From Lachnospiraceae bacterium (GTDB taxonomy: Bacteria > Bacillota > Clostridia > Lachnospirales > Lachnospiraceae): 64,000 bases of DNA. The translations under genes and the position numbers were made by a program. Each line of letters starts with the position of its first letter. Within the stretch, counting starts at the first letter, position 1. The stretch lies in contig CAJTDK010000001.1 in NCBI GenBank assembly GCA_910575105.1, positions 62,001 to 126,000 on the forward strand. The letters run 5' to 3'. A model generated the notes under the pieces. That model had not been told where the DNA came from and did not search any database. It was given only the letters and a program-made list of their open reading frames with translations. Positions 1-8,305 of this stretch are shown here, piece by piece.

Positions 1-619
1 GCTTTCCTGTGGCCATTTCAAAGAGAGTGATACCCATGGAGTAGATATCACTTTTGGCATCGCTAAAGCCCCCTCTTGCCTGCTCCGGCGACGTATAATG
101 CACAGATCCCATGGCATTGGAGCTGACCGTATGTGACGTGGTCGCTTTTGCAATACCAAAGTCCGTAACCTTTACCTTACCGTCCTTGGAAATGATAATA
201 TTCTGCGGCTTGATGTCCCTGTGGATGATATTCGCCGCGTGGGCCGCGCCGATACCGGTACACATCTGTATCGCGATGCTGATGATCTCCTTGTGGGACA
301 GCCTTCCCTTTCTCTTGATATATTCCTTCAGCGTAATCCCTTCTACCAACTCCATTACCATATAGTAAAGCCCGCGGTCTTCCCCTGCATCGTAGACATT
401 CACTATATTGGGATTGCCGAGTCCTGCGGCTGCGCGCGCCTCCGAACGGAATTTGCGCACAAAATTGTCGTCCTCACGGTACTCCTTTTTCAGAACCTTA
501 ACCGCAACATAGCGGTTCAGCATAGTGTCCTTTGCTTTATACACATCTGCCATACCGCCCGCCCCGACCTTGCTCAGCACTTCATAGCGTTTTCCAAGTA
601 CAATTCCACCCTTTACCAT
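1..619 (-). CDS. pknB: Ser/Thr protein kinase PknB/PrkC, N-terminal part (runs off the window)
   Basis: Hanks-type kinase that phosphorylates proteins on Ser/Thr at the membrane, with the PP2C phosphatase next door as its antagonist. Reading the minus strand from the ATG at 619 gives a glycine-rich loop (GAGGMADVYKA), the ATP-binding lysine in VAVKVLKK, the catalytic loop HRDIKPQN, DFG in VTDFGIAK, and the APE-region equivalent followed by SDIYSMGITLFEMATGK at the edge. Only about 206 residues are present; the membrane segment and any PASTA repeats expected in PrkC lie outside the window, so the PrkC subtype is inferred. The start overlaps the phosphatase stop by 7 nt, which suggests translational coupling. 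Confidence 0.93.
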   Translation of the reverse strand, partial: MVKGGIVLGKRYEVLSKVGAGGMADVYKAKDTMLNRYVAVKVLKKEYREDDNFVRKFRSEARAAAGLGNPNIVNVYDAGEDRGLYYMVMELVEGITLKEYIKRKGRLSHKEIISIAIQMCTGIGAAHAANIIHRDIKPQNIIISKDGKVKVTDFGIAKATTSHTVSSNAMGSVHYTSPEQARGGFSDAKSDIYSMGITLFEMATGK

Positions 620-1356
620 ACACTCACCTCATCGACCAGCGGTTCAGCCATAACAACCCCTATATTATCTCTGCCGCCATTACTGTTAGCTTTCTCTATC
701 AATGTCAGAACGGCCTCCACAATATCCCTGGCGCCTTTGACTATATCGAACATATCCTCATCCTCGACCATATTACTCAGCCCGTCCGTGCACATCAGGA
801 TGATATCGCCCTTTTTCAGACGGTATTCGTAAATGTCGGCCTCCACGCCTTCCTTTACTCCCATGGCTCTTGTAATGATATTCTTATCCGGATGATTCTT
901 CGCTTCCTCCGCCTTGATGCCTCCAAGCCTGACCATCTCTTCCACAAGAGAATGATCTTTGGAGATTTGGCGTATCTTATCATTGATCAGATAGAGACGG
1001 CTGTCTCCCACATTGGAAAAATACAGTGTATTCCCGATCACGGTAGCTGCCACCAGCGTCGTCCCCATACCTTCCAGCTTAATATCTGTATTCGCTGCTT
1101 TGATCAGTTCATGGTTCGCAATGCCCACTACGTGCAGAAGAATGTCCGCCGGTTTGTCTAACGCCGTCTTCTTAAGCTCCCTGCATAATACCTCCACTGT
1201 ATATTTGGACGCAAAATCACCTGCCTTGTGTCCGCCCATACCATCGGCAACCACAAGGAGATTCGGAAACGGCCCTATGGGCTCATCCGTCACATATACG
1301 AAATCCTGATTGACTTCCCTTCTTCTTCCCACATCGGTCATTGCATATATCTTCAT
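613..1356 (-). CDS. stp: PP2C-family Ser/Thr protein phosphatase (Stp/PrpC)
   Basis: A 247-residue PPM/PP2C phosphatase, the usual length for bacterial Stp. It dephosphorylates substrates of the adjacent kinase and depends on Mn/Mg. Visible metal-site motifs are the N-terminal MTDVGRRREVNQD, VVADGMGGH near residue 38, GDSRLYL in the middle, CTDGLSNMV near residue 190 and GGRDNIGVV near the C-terminus. The ATG directly follows the rlmN stop (TAGATG), and the kinase ATG overlaps its own stop, so rlmN, phosphatase and kinase are read as one unit. This order is common in Firmicutes. Confidence 0.95.
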   Translation of the reverse strand: MKIYAMTDVGRRREVNQDFVYVTDEPIGPFPNLLVVADGMGGHKAGDFASKYTVEVLCRELKKTALDKPADILLHVVGIANHELIKAANTDIKLEGMGTTLVAATVIGNTLYFSNVGDSRLYLINDKIRQISKDHSLVEEMVRLGGIKAEEAKNHPDKNIITRAMGVKEGVEADIYEYRLKKGDIILMCTDGLSNMVEDEDMFDIVKGARDIVEAVLTLIEKANSNGGRDNIGVVMAEPLVDEVSVW

Positions 1357-2433
1357 CTATTTCTCCTTCTTGGTATCAGCATATCGTCTTCTAAGCTGAC
1401 CGCAGGCTCCGTCAATGTCCGAGCCTCTCTCCCTTCTAATAGTAACATTTATTCCGTTTTTTTCAAGTTTATTTTTAAAAGCAAGGGCATTTTTCCTGTC
1501 CGGCCGCTCAAAGTCCCGCTCTTCCACCGGGTTGACCGGGATCAGATTCAGATGGCAGTTACGTCTGGAAAGCAGCGCTGTAAGCTCTCTTACGTCCTCC
1601 GGCCCGTCATTGACACCCTTGACCAGACTGTATTCAAAAGTGGGGCGCCGCCCTGTCTTTTCAAAATAATCATCACACGCCGCCATCACCTCTGAAAGTT
1701 CATACCTGTTCGCCACCGGCATCAACGCCCTGCGCTTCTCCTGATTGGACGCATGCAAAGAAAGGGCGAGGGTAATCTGTAATCCCTCCCCGGCCAGCCT
1801 TTTTATCTCCGGTACGATCCCGCAGGTGGATGCTGTGATATTTCTCTGGCTGATGTGAAGGCCGTGTTCATCACTGATCATCCGCACAAATTGCAGGAAA
1901 TTGTCATAATTATCCAGCGGCTCTCCTGTGCCCATGACCACAACATTGGAAATCCGTTCTCCGATAAGCTTTTGGATACGGTAGATCTGCCCCAGCATCT
2001 CCGAGGTCAAAAGATTCCGCTCTAGACCGCCGATCGCCGACGCGCAGAACCTGCAGCCCATCCGGCAGCCTGCCTGAGAGGATATACAGACCGAATTCCC
2101 ATAATCATACTTCATCAGGACGCTCTCAATCATACTGCCGTCCGAAAGCGCAAACAGGAACTTTTCCGTCGGATCTTTTTTTGAAATCTGCCTTGCGGCC
2201 ACCTCTACCTTCTTAATCTCATACATGCCGTCAAGCTTTTCCCGCAGCGCCACAGACAGATTAGTCATCTGAGAAAAATCCTCTGCCAGCTTCTCATGGA
2301 GCCAGCTATAGATCTGTTTGCCCCGGAAAGGCTTTTCGCCGATCCTTTCCATCTCCGCCAGAAGCTCCTCATAGCCAAAAGAGACAATATCCTTTTTTAT
2401 CCCGTTCTCTATATAATTCTCCATTACCCCCAT
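1357..2433 (-). CDS. rlmN: Dual-specificity rRNA/tRNA adenine-C2 methyltransferase RlmN
   Basis: Radical SAM enzyme that methylates C2 of A2503 in 23S rRNA and A37 in some tRNAs. The 358 residues match the family length. The 4Fe-4S motif CRMGCRFC lies near residue 120 inside the typical SSQAGCRMGCRFCAS context, and GEPLDNYDN, the SAM-contacting GEP region, follows. The C-terminal part contains the conserved IRRERGSDIDGACGQLR, whose cysteine is the one methylated during catalysis. It sits between rsmB and the phosphatase gene. Two in-frame ATGs (2433 and 2424) are close together and the choice changes only three residues. Confidence 0.96.
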   Translation of the reverse strand: MGVMENYIENGIKKDIVSFGYEELLAEMERIGEKPFRGKQIYSWLHEKLAEDFSQMTNLSVALREKLDGMYEIKKVEVAARQISKKDPTEKFLFALSDGSMIESVLMKYDYGNSVCISSQAGCRMGCRFCASAIGGLERNLLTSEMLGQIYRIQKLIGERISNVVVMGTGEPLDNYDNFLQFVRMISDEHGLHISQRNITASTCGIVPEIKRLAGEGLQITLALSLHASNQEKRRALMPVANRYELSEVMAACDDYFEKTGRRPTFEYSLVKGVNDGPEDVRELTALLSRRNCHLNLIPVNPVEERDFERPDRKNALAFKNKLEKNGINVTIRRERGSDIDGACGQLRRRYADTKKEK

Positions 2434-2517
2434 AACCTCTTGCTCTCTTACGCTTTCCCCGTCAGCATTACTGCCCGATTCGTGACTGTCTGCCCTTGAT
2501 CTGGCCTTCTCTGTGAA

Positions 2518-3837
2518 TCAGCGCACCTGCGTGCAGCCGTTTCCCACCCGCACAAACAAAGCCAGGTAAAATCCGTCCCCTCTGTCAGTTCCGGGAAGGC
2601 GCTGCTGCTCCTTTTGTAGCTCAAAATCCGGATGCGTCTTTAAAAACCACTGTGCATTCTCTTCATTTTCCTTTTTATGTATGGTGCAGGTGCTGTAAAG
2701 AAGCCTCCCGCCCGGCTTCACATAACCGCAGGCCACTGACAGGATCTCTCTTTGCAGTCCCGCTAATTCCTCCTGCTGCTTCGGTGTCATCTTATATTTT
2801 AAATCTGTCTTCTTACCCAGGACTCCAAGCCCGGAGCAGGGAAGGTCAGCGATGACCACATCTGCCGCGCATGCAAGCTCTTCATCAAAGATTCTGGCGT
2901 CCCACTGCTGCACCTTTATATTGTCAAGACCGCTCCTTTCCACATTCTCCCGGATAAGCCCTGTCTTATATTCCGTCAGGTCTCTTGCAATCACCTGCCC
3001 AGAGCCTTTCATAATTTCCGCAAGGTGAAGCGCCTTACCGCCGGGCGCCGCGCATACGTCTACCGCCAGAGAGCCCTCTTCGGGTGCCGCCCACTGGGCC
3101 GCCTCCATAGAGCTTAGATCCTGCACATAAAAATACCCTTCCCGAAAGCTCTGAAGCTTTGCCAGATAATCATAATCTTCGATGTACAGGGCACAGGGCA
3201 TGTTCTCGTCCTCCGTGACAGTCACGCCCTCCTCCCGCAGACATGCCATAAGCTTTTCTTTACTGATCACCGCGGTATTGCAGCGGACACAGGTTGGTCT
3301 GTCCGTGAGAAATGCCTCGCCCATGCAGCGGACCGTCGCCGCGTCATATTCTCTGAGCCACTGGCTGACGATCCATTCCGGCAGGGAATAGCGCACGGAC
3401 AGATACGCTGCCTCATCCTTTGGATACGCAATGTCATCAAGCCCACGGCTGATATTCCTGAGCACGCCGTTCACAAATCCCTTAAGGCTCCCAAAGCCTC
3501 TCTTCCCCGCAAGCTTTACCGACTCATTGCACACTGCCCTGTCCGGAACGCTGTCCATATATTTTATCTGGTAGACACCGCTCCTTAAGATCGTGCGGAT
3601 CACCGGCTTCATCTTTTCTGTCTTTATTTTTGAAAACTGGTCGATGATGTAATCAATCTCGATCATGTGCTCAAGCGTTCCCTCCACCACTCTCGTGATG
3701 AAAGCGCGCTCCCTTTTTTCCAGATACTGATGCTTGTCAAGAACGCTCCTAAGCGCCGTATGACTGTACTCTCCGTCCCGTGTGACCAGAAGCAGCGTGT
3801 CTAAAGCCACTTCCCTCCCATTCACTGATGCCGACAT
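2518..3837 (-). CDS. rsmB: 16S rRNA (cytosine-967-C5)-methyltransferase RsmB
   Basis: SAM-dependent m5C methyltransferase of the NOL1/NOP2/Sun family with an N-terminal NusB-like RNA-binding domain (about residues 5-135), as expected for RsmB/Sun. Motifs: SAM-binding AAPGGKALHLAE near residue 265, DLPCSGLGVLG (motif IV, PCSG with the product-release cysteine) and YSTCTIHKKENE (motif VI with the catalytic TC). At 439 residues it is full length. It follows the zinc peptidase gene by 33 nt and precedes rlmN by 84 nt in the same direction, so it belongs to the translation/kinase operon. Confidence 0.95.
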   Translation of the reverse strand: MSASVNGREVALDTLLLVTRDGEYSHTALRSVLDKHQYLEKRERAFITRVVEGTLEHMIEIDYIIDQFSKIKTEKMKPVIRTILRSGVYQIKYMDSVPDRAVCNESVKLAGKRGFGSLKGFVNGVLRNISRGLDDIAYPKDEAAYLSVRYSLPEWIVSQWLREYDAATVRCMGEAFLTDRPTCVRCNTAVISKEKLMACLREEGVTVTEDENMPCALYIEDYDYLAKLQSFREGYFYVQDLSSMEAAQWAAPEEGSLAVDVCAAPGGKALHLAEIMKGSGQVIARDLTEYKTGLIRENVERSGLDNIKVQQWDARIFDEELACAADVVIADLPCSGLGVLGKKTDLKYKMTPKQQEELAGLQREILSVACGYVKPGGRLLYSTCTIHKKENEENAQWFLKTHPDFELQKEQQRLPGTDRGDGFYLALFVRVGNGCTQVR

Positions 3838-3870
3838 CAGGCGTCCTCCTTATCCCTTTTTCAAATGCAT

Positions 3871-4572
3871 CTAATCATTCCTCCGATTCGCAAGCAGAAC
3901 GAGCCGCAGAAGCTGCAGAATCGCAGATGTCGCCCCCGCTACGTAGGTGAGCGCCGCAGCGGTCAGCACCTTCCTCGTCTTCCTCACCTCGTCCTCGTAA
4001 AGAATCCCCGAATTCCCCAGGATCTTAAGGGCTCTTCCCGAAGCATTGAATTCCACGGGAAGCGTAACGATCTGAAACAGTACTGCAAAGGAAAACGCCA
4101 GAATCCCGAGATTCAAAAGCAGAACAGACATATTGCTGTTCATGAACAGCCCGATCGCGATCAGCGGCCAGGCGATTGTACTTCCGAAGTTGGCCACCGG
4201 GACGATCGAGCCGCGGATCGCCAGCGGCACATATCCTGTCTCATGCTGGATCGCGTGCCCGCACTCATGGGCAGCAACTCCCACCGCCGCAATGGAGTTG
4301 GAATTGTAGGTCGCATCCGACAGACGCAGCGTCTTGCTCCTCGGATCGTAATGATCGGTAAGATTACCCGGCACATGCTCTACCCGCACATCCCTGATCC
4401 CCGCCTGCATAAGGATCCGCTCCGCTGCTTCCCTGCCTGTCATGCCTGTGCGGCTGCGCACTTTCGAGTAACGGTTGAAGGTTGCATTCATCTTCGCCGA
4501 CGCGATCATACAGATAACAACACCGATGAGTACCAGTATATAAGTGGCATCAAGATACATTGGATAATACAT
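3871..4572 (-). CDS. Neutral zinc metallopeptidase, YugP-like (Zn_peptidase_2)
   Basis: A 233-residue membrane-associated putative metallopeptidase. It has the zincin motif HECGHAIQH near residue 112, an N-terminal membrane segment (YILVLIGVVICMIASAKMN) and further hydrophobic segments around residues 125-175 and 200-225. The upstream half holds the family's GREAAERIL and HYDPRSKTLRLS blocks. Start at 4572 is supported by GGGAGG eight bases upstream. In many clostridia this gene lies between fmt and rsmB; here it heads the downstream half of that operon and has its own promoter. The physiological substrate of the family is not established. Confidence 0.9.
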   Translation of the reverse strand: MYYPMYLDATYILVLIGVVICMIASAKMNATFNRYSKVRSRTGMTGREAAERILMQAGIRDVRVEHVPGNLTDHYDPRSKTLRLSDATYNSNSIAAVGVAAHECGHAIQHETGYVPLAIRGSIVPVANFGSTIAWPLIAIGLFMNSNMSVLLLNLGILAFSFAVLFQIVTLPVEFNASGRALKILGNSGILYEDEVRKTRKVLTAAALTYVAGATSAILQLLRLVLLANRRND

Positions 4573-4615
4573 GTAAATTCCTCCCTGATCTTCAAAAATT
4601 GAAATCTATTTATCC

Positions 4616-4645
4616 ATTATACCGCAAAACTATATATAATAGCAA
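4616..4645 (-). promoter_or_regulatory. Sigma-A type promoter for the zinc peptidase-rsmB-rlmN-stp-pknB operon
   Basis: On the minus strand a TTGCTA -35 (4640-4645) and a perfect TATAAT -10 (4616-4621) are separated by 18 nt, about 45 nt before the peptidase start. It gives the downstream part of the operon an independent promoter now that a cassette separates it from fmt. Confidence 0.6.
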
Positions 4646-4727
4646 ATTTTCACATAATTTTTATATATTTCATGATACAATAATAATATGGTACAAACCA
4701 CGAATGACATAAAGGCGGGGAAAAACA

Positions 4728-5330
4728 GTGAAAAAGAATGCAGAAAAAGATAATCTGAGACAGAAGATCATGGACGCAGCATGGGAGCTGTTCTATGAGA
4801 AGGGCTATGAAAATACAACGGTCAACGACATCATCAAACGGGCAGGCACGTCAAAGGGCGGCTTTTACTACTACTTCAAAGCGAAGGACGAGCTTTTGAA
4901 CTCATTATATTCTATTTTTGACCGGGAATATGAAAAATTTTACGCAACTATGGATAAGAGCCTTAACTGTCTTTTGCAGCTTCAGCTGCTTGGCCAGTAT
5001 GTCTCATTTTTCATAGAGGGAAATGTATCACCAGAATTTTTAAGTGCTGTATATAAGTCACAGCTGTCTTCCCAGACGCAGGAGAATTATTTAAGTCCGG
5101 ACAGATATTATATTAAGCTGGTCAAAAAAATCATTGCAGAAGGACAGGAGCGAGGCGAGATCAGAGACGATATTTCCATAGATGTTCTTGCCCATCACGT
5201 CCTTGTCATAGAACGGGGAATCTTCATCGACTGGTGCGTACAGGCCGGCAGTTTTTCTCTAGGCTATTTCGGCGCGCAAAGCTTTGAATTCTACAGCGAA
5301 TTTCTAAAACCCCAGAATAAATCTTCCTAA
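4728..5330 (+). CDS. TetR/AcrR family transcriptional regulator
   Basis: A 200-residue one-component repressor. The N-terminal 55 residues are a typical TetR helix-turn-helix: KIMDAAWELFYEKGYENTTV, then NDIIKRAGTSKGGFYYYF and KAKDELL. The C-terminal ligand-binding domain (residues 60-195) is all-helical and not classifiable by eye. The start is GTG at 4728 with AAGGCGGGG seven bases upstream; the first ATG would lose the N-terminus. It is convergent with the amidohydrolase-transporter genes and shares a bidirectional terminator with them, so it is likely their local regulator. This is inferred from position and from the palindrome at their promoter. Confidence 0.88.
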   Translation: MKKNAEKDNLRQKIMDAAWELFYEKGYENTTVNDIIKRAGTSKGGFYYYFKAKDELLNSLYSIFDREYEKFYATMDKSLNCLLQLQLLGQYVSFFIEGNVSPEFLSAVYKSQLSSQTQENYLSPDRYYIKLVKKIIAEGQERGEIRDDISIDVLAHHVLVIERGIFIDWCVQAGSFSLGYFGAQSFEFYSEFLKPQNKSS

Positions 5331-5333
5331 AAA

Positions 5334-5360
5334 GACGGAGAAACATCAGCTTTCTCCGTC
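5334..5360. terminator. Bidirectional rho-independent terminator
   Basis: A perfect 10-bp stem, GACGGAGAAA (5334-5343) with TTTCTCCGTC (5351-5360) and a 7-nt loop, lies between the convergent tetR and amidohydrolase stops. An A-run on its left serves minus-strand transcripts; the right flank is T-rich but interrupted. Confidence 0.75.
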
Positions 5361-5372
5361 TCAATCAATTTA

Positions 5373-6641
5373 TTACAGTTCTTCACAGATCTCCGTCGGA
5401 TAACTTATCCCTTCTTTCATAACGAAAGCACAATCCATCAGCGCATATGGATCTGTAAGCAGATCCCTTTTCCATGCAGCAATATCTGCCAGTTTTCCCG
5501 CTTCCAATGTACCGATCTTATCCTCTAACTGCAAAATCTCCGCATTAACTTTTGTCGCAGCATGCAACGCCCTGAAGCCTCCCATATCGCTTTCCATCCA
5601 TGCCTTATATTCAAAACCGCTCTCATAATTCTGATGAGTAGCAACCATATCTGTACCATATCCCAATTTACATTTGCAATTTTTGATCACTTCACGGCCT
5701 GCCTGAAGCGCATCCTTATAATACTCCAGCTTAATTCTGTACTCTTCCTGCTTTGTCTGGATCATCACCGGATCATAATGCACCGCCTCTTCATATGGAC
5801 AGAAGGTCGGAACAACATATATACCATTATCCGCGATCATCTGCGCGGTCTCTTCATCCATCAGCGAGCAGTGCTCCATCCCGTCAATCCCGTATTTAAT
5901 AAGTTTCTGCATATGATCCACGCTATATACATGGGCAGTAACTGTCTTTCCCCATTCATGCGCCGTATTCATGATTGCCTGCAATTCTTCATCATTAAGC
6001 TGCTGCTGCGACGGATTATCATAAGGTGTAAAAAATCCTCCTGTAGCCATGATTTTAATAAAATCAGCCCCATATTTTATCTCTTCGCGCACAGCATTAA
6101 CAAAAAAGTCTTTTCCCGCGCCAAGTGTCAGCCGCAAATTCTGAGCAATCATAGAAAGCTCCGGGTTTTTGGCAAACCCCTGGGACATATCTCCATGACT
6201 TCCCGCTCCGCACAAAAACCTTGGCGCCGCCACAATCCGTGAACCGGTAATATAGCCCTTTTCAATCGCCCTTTTTACATCTAACACCCCAAAACCATTA
6301 GATGTAACTCCGCCTACATGACGAACAGTCGTAAAACCACGGGACAGTGTTTTTTGCGCTGTCCGGATGATTGCTATTGTCTTTGCCTCTTCAGAGGTGG
6401 AGTATACTTCTTCGCGGATAGTATGCCAATCTATGTAATCCATATGCATATGTGCATCAATCATTCCCGGTGTAACCGTTGCGTCAGATAAATCTATCAC
6501 CTCTGCCGATTCCGGTTTTGGCATCTCACGTCCCAGCGCCTCTATCTTATCATTTTTTACAAGAATCTTATAACCTTCTTTTAGTTCCGAATCTATTCCA
6601 TCATATAATTTTCCACAAATAATATAAGTTAATTTATCCAT
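5373..6641 (-). CDS. Amidohydrolase family protein (imidazolonepropionase/prolidase-like)
   Basis: A 422-residue metal-dependent hydrolase of the amidohydrolase superfamily. Visible: the beta-strand-1 metal motif DAHMHMDY near residue 62, the candidate carboxylated lysine in FIKIMATGG, HVYS and EHCS (strand 5 and 6 histidines) and the catalytic aspartate in LGYGTDMV. The C-terminal sandwich ends with GTLEAGKLADIAAW, typical of the family. The GG-FTPYDNPSQQQLNDEEL segment resembles Xaa-Pro dipeptidase-like members, so a small N-acyl or peptide-like amide is a possible substrate, but this is inference. Start at 6641 is chosen for AAAGGAG seven bases upstream; a longer frame to 6683 would overlap the preceding gene. 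No signal peptide, so it acts in the cytoplasm on imported substrate. Confidence 0.88.
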   Translation of the reverse strand: MDKLTYIICGKLYDGIDSELKEGYKILVKNDKIEALGREMPKPESAEVIDLSDATVTPGMIDAHMHMDYIDWHTIREEVYSTSEEAKTIAIIRTAQKTLSRGFTTVRHVGGVTSNGFGVLDVKRAIEKGYITGSRIVAAPRFLCGAGSHGDMSQGFAKNPELSMIAQNLRLTLGAGKDFFVNAVREEIKYGADFIKIMATGGFFTPYDNPSQQQLNDEELQAIMNTAHEWGKTVTAHVYSVDHMQKLIKYGIDGMEHCSLMDEETAQMIADNGIYVVPTFCPYEEAVHYDPVMIQTKQEEYRIKLEYYKDALQAGREVIKNCKCKLGYGTDMVATHQNYESGFEYKAWMESDMGGFRALHAATKVNAEILQLEDKIGTLEAGKLADIAAWKRDLLTDPYALMDCAFVMKEGISYPTEICEEL

Positions 6642-6645
6642 ACTA

Positions 6646-7332
6646 TTACTCCTTTTCCATGCTCTCATTTTTATTTTTACCATTCTGATAATCCATTATA
6701 TAGATCATAACCGAGGCAGCAATTGCTATCAGCATATAATATGCGCTGTTCACTGCTGTAAAATAGCAGAAGAACAGGCAGATCGCCAACGGGGCCAGGA
6801 AATACAAAAACTGTCTCTTCCCCTTCAACACTGTCTGTGCCACTAATCCACCGAACAGAGCCGGCACAACATAATCAAATGCCGGTTGGATCACAGGTGA
6901 CTGGAGGACAGGCGCTAACGGCGCCGCAATAATGACACCAATCGCTACGATCACAACAGATATGATAATTGACGCGCCGCAGGCAATGATTGCCAGTGTG
7001 TGACATTCGTCTGTATTCGGCTTAACCCCGAGAGAATTAATCGTTCCGACTGTCGCGGGCATTCTTAAGTTTGTAACGTTACCTGTTATATATGACATAT
7101 ACAAAGCGCCCGGCCCCATTACAGACATATATCCAATCGTTTCTGCCGGCCAATACGGAGCCATTAGCAGAATGACAGCCACAAATCCCGGCCAAAGCGC
7201 CTTAAAGTCCGGCCAAAGTCCGTAAACAGCACTTATAGTAACAGGAAACGCCGTCATTGCCACAAACAGTAAAAGACTTGATATAATCCCAAATTTATGA
7301 ATCCATCTCTGATAACCTGACTGTTCCTTCAT
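6646..7332 (-). CDS. Multi-pass membrane protein, putative transporter partner
   Basis: About 228 residues with roughly six hydrophobic segments (for example IISSLLLFVAMTAFPV, LWPGFVAVILLMAPYW, ALFGGLVAQTVL, FLYFLAPLAICLFFCYF and LIAIAASVMIYIM). I do not recognise a named family with certainty. It lies between the amidohydrolase gene (4-nt gap) and another membrane protein gene, so the three are almost surely co-expressed, and the two membrane proteins plausibly form a transporter for the hydrolase substrate. GTG at 7341 is possible, but a GGAA element is better spaced for ATG at 7332. Confidence 0.75.
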   Translation of the reverse strand: MKEQSGYQRWIHKFGIISSLLLFVAMTAFPVTISAVYGLWPDFKALWPGFVAVILLMAPYWPAETIGYMSVMGPGALYMSYITGNVTNLRMPATVGTINSLGVKPNTDECHTLAIIACGASIIISVVIVAIGVIIAAPLAPVLQSPVIQPAFDYVVPALFGGLVAQTVLKGKRQFLYFLAPLAICLFFCYFTAVNSAYYMLIAIAASVMIYIMDYQNGKNKNESMEKE

Positions 7333-7349
7333 CCTCCCCACTTCCTTTC

Positions 7350-8054
7350 CTAAAATATTATACAGGCCGCTATCATGGCAACAAGCATACTAATCGTCAT
7401 CAGGTAATCCGACATCCACTTTGCTTTTGGTCTCCGGTTATGTATATATACCAACAGCGCCCCTGTCACAAAACTGATACAGAATACTATACCCTTCGTT
7501 GATATCGCGCTAAATCCATATGACACAGAAACATACGCCATAACCCCTGCAAGACATCCGCTCCCGATCGAGAGCACTAATCTCATATCAACCTTTTCAG
7601 CCCGCTCGTAAATCATAGAAATCGGTTTCGTTGCCAGTGAAGACCAAAGTACGCTTGCGCTTCCGCCCACTGTCATAACCCATGCTGCCGCTACCCAGCC
7701 ATCCACACTGTATCCATTTACCTGCAAAGTCTCGCCAAGACATCCGAGCGCTGTGGACGCAGCATAAGTCTCATAATACGCCGATCCAATAATCGACAGG
7801 CGAAGCCAGGGAAGCGGAATCCCCAAAAGAGGCATCAGAGAAAGCAGAACCATCAATACAGGCAATGTCGGCATAATGCTGACCGAAATCCCTGTTGTCA
7901 ATCCTTTTTTCATCTGCGCCGGCTTAAGTCCGATCTCTTTTCCGTGATTCCATGCCCTTTTCATAAATACAAGACATTGTAAAACGACTGCAAGCAACAA
8001 TAACCCCACCCACAAAAACATCCAAATCGTATTACATATTTCAGTATAAACCAT
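7350..8054 (-). CDS. DUF5058-like membrane protein, putative transporter subunit
   Basis: A 234-residue protein with about five or six membrane segments. The pattern (N-terminal helix WMFLWVGLLLLAVVLQ, cytoplasmic loop KEIGLKPAQMKKGL, SVSIMPTLPVLMVLLSLMPL, then a glycine-rich VMTVGGSASVLWSSL) is what I remember of DUF5058 proteins, which often stand beside amidohydrolases; the family name is from memory and moderate in certainty. Start at 8054 has GGAGGT six bases upstream; the longer frame to 8132 would start inside the promoter. First gene of the cassette operon. Confidence 0.75.
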   Translation of the reverse strand: MVYTEICNTIWMFLWVGLLLLAVVLQCLVFMKRAWNHGKEIGLKPAQMKKGLTTGISVSIMPTLPVLMVLLSLMPLLGIPLPWLRLSIIGSAYYETYAASTALGCLGETLQVNGYSVDGWVAAAWVMTVGGSASVLWSSLATKPISMIYERAEKVDMRLVLSIGSGCLAGVMAYVSVSYGFSAISTKGIVFCISFVTGALLVYIHNRRPKAKWMSDYLMTISMLVAMIAACIIF

Positions 8055-8078
8055 ATTTTTACCTCCGTTCATTTTTAG

Positions 8079-8090
8079 AAACCGCGGTTT
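8079..8090. promoter_or_regulatory. 12-bp palindrome, candidate TetR operator
   Basis: AAACCGCGGTTT is a perfect palindrome about 7-18 nt downstream of the predicted transcription start of the cassette operon, a usual place for a TetR roadblock. A weaker TGGT-N4-ACCA lies at 4689-4700 before tetR. Confidence 0.45.
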
Positions 8091-8103
8091 GTTAATAGTT
8101 ATA

Positions 8104-8132
8104 ATAATAACAATCTTCTGCGTTTTAGTCAA
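8104..8132 (-). promoter_or_regulatory. Promoter of the membrane protein-amidohydrolase operon
   Basis: Minus-strand TTGACT (8127-8132) and TATTAT (8104-8109) with an ideal 17-nt spacer, about 50 nt before the first start codon. Confidence 0.7.
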
Positions 8133-8270
8133 TATATTTTTAGTTTTATATTTGTTTTTTTAATTAATTTTCTGACTTTTATTATAATTTCCCCGTCCTT
8201 CTCATTATTTTTTTCACTCACAGCTTCATCCTTCTATACAAACTCTGGTCTTTTTCTTTTGTGTACAAAA

Positions 8271-8301
8271 AAAGTGGGAAACGCTAATAAGCTTCCCACT
8301 T
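8271..8301 (-). terminator. Rho-independent terminator of the murE-priA-def-fmt group
   Basis: On the minus strand AAGTGGGAA pairs with TTCCCACTT (8293-8301 with 8272-8280), followed by a run of seven T. It lies just after the fmt stop and separates fmt from the cassette. Confidence 0.8.
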
Positions 8302-8305
8302 AATA

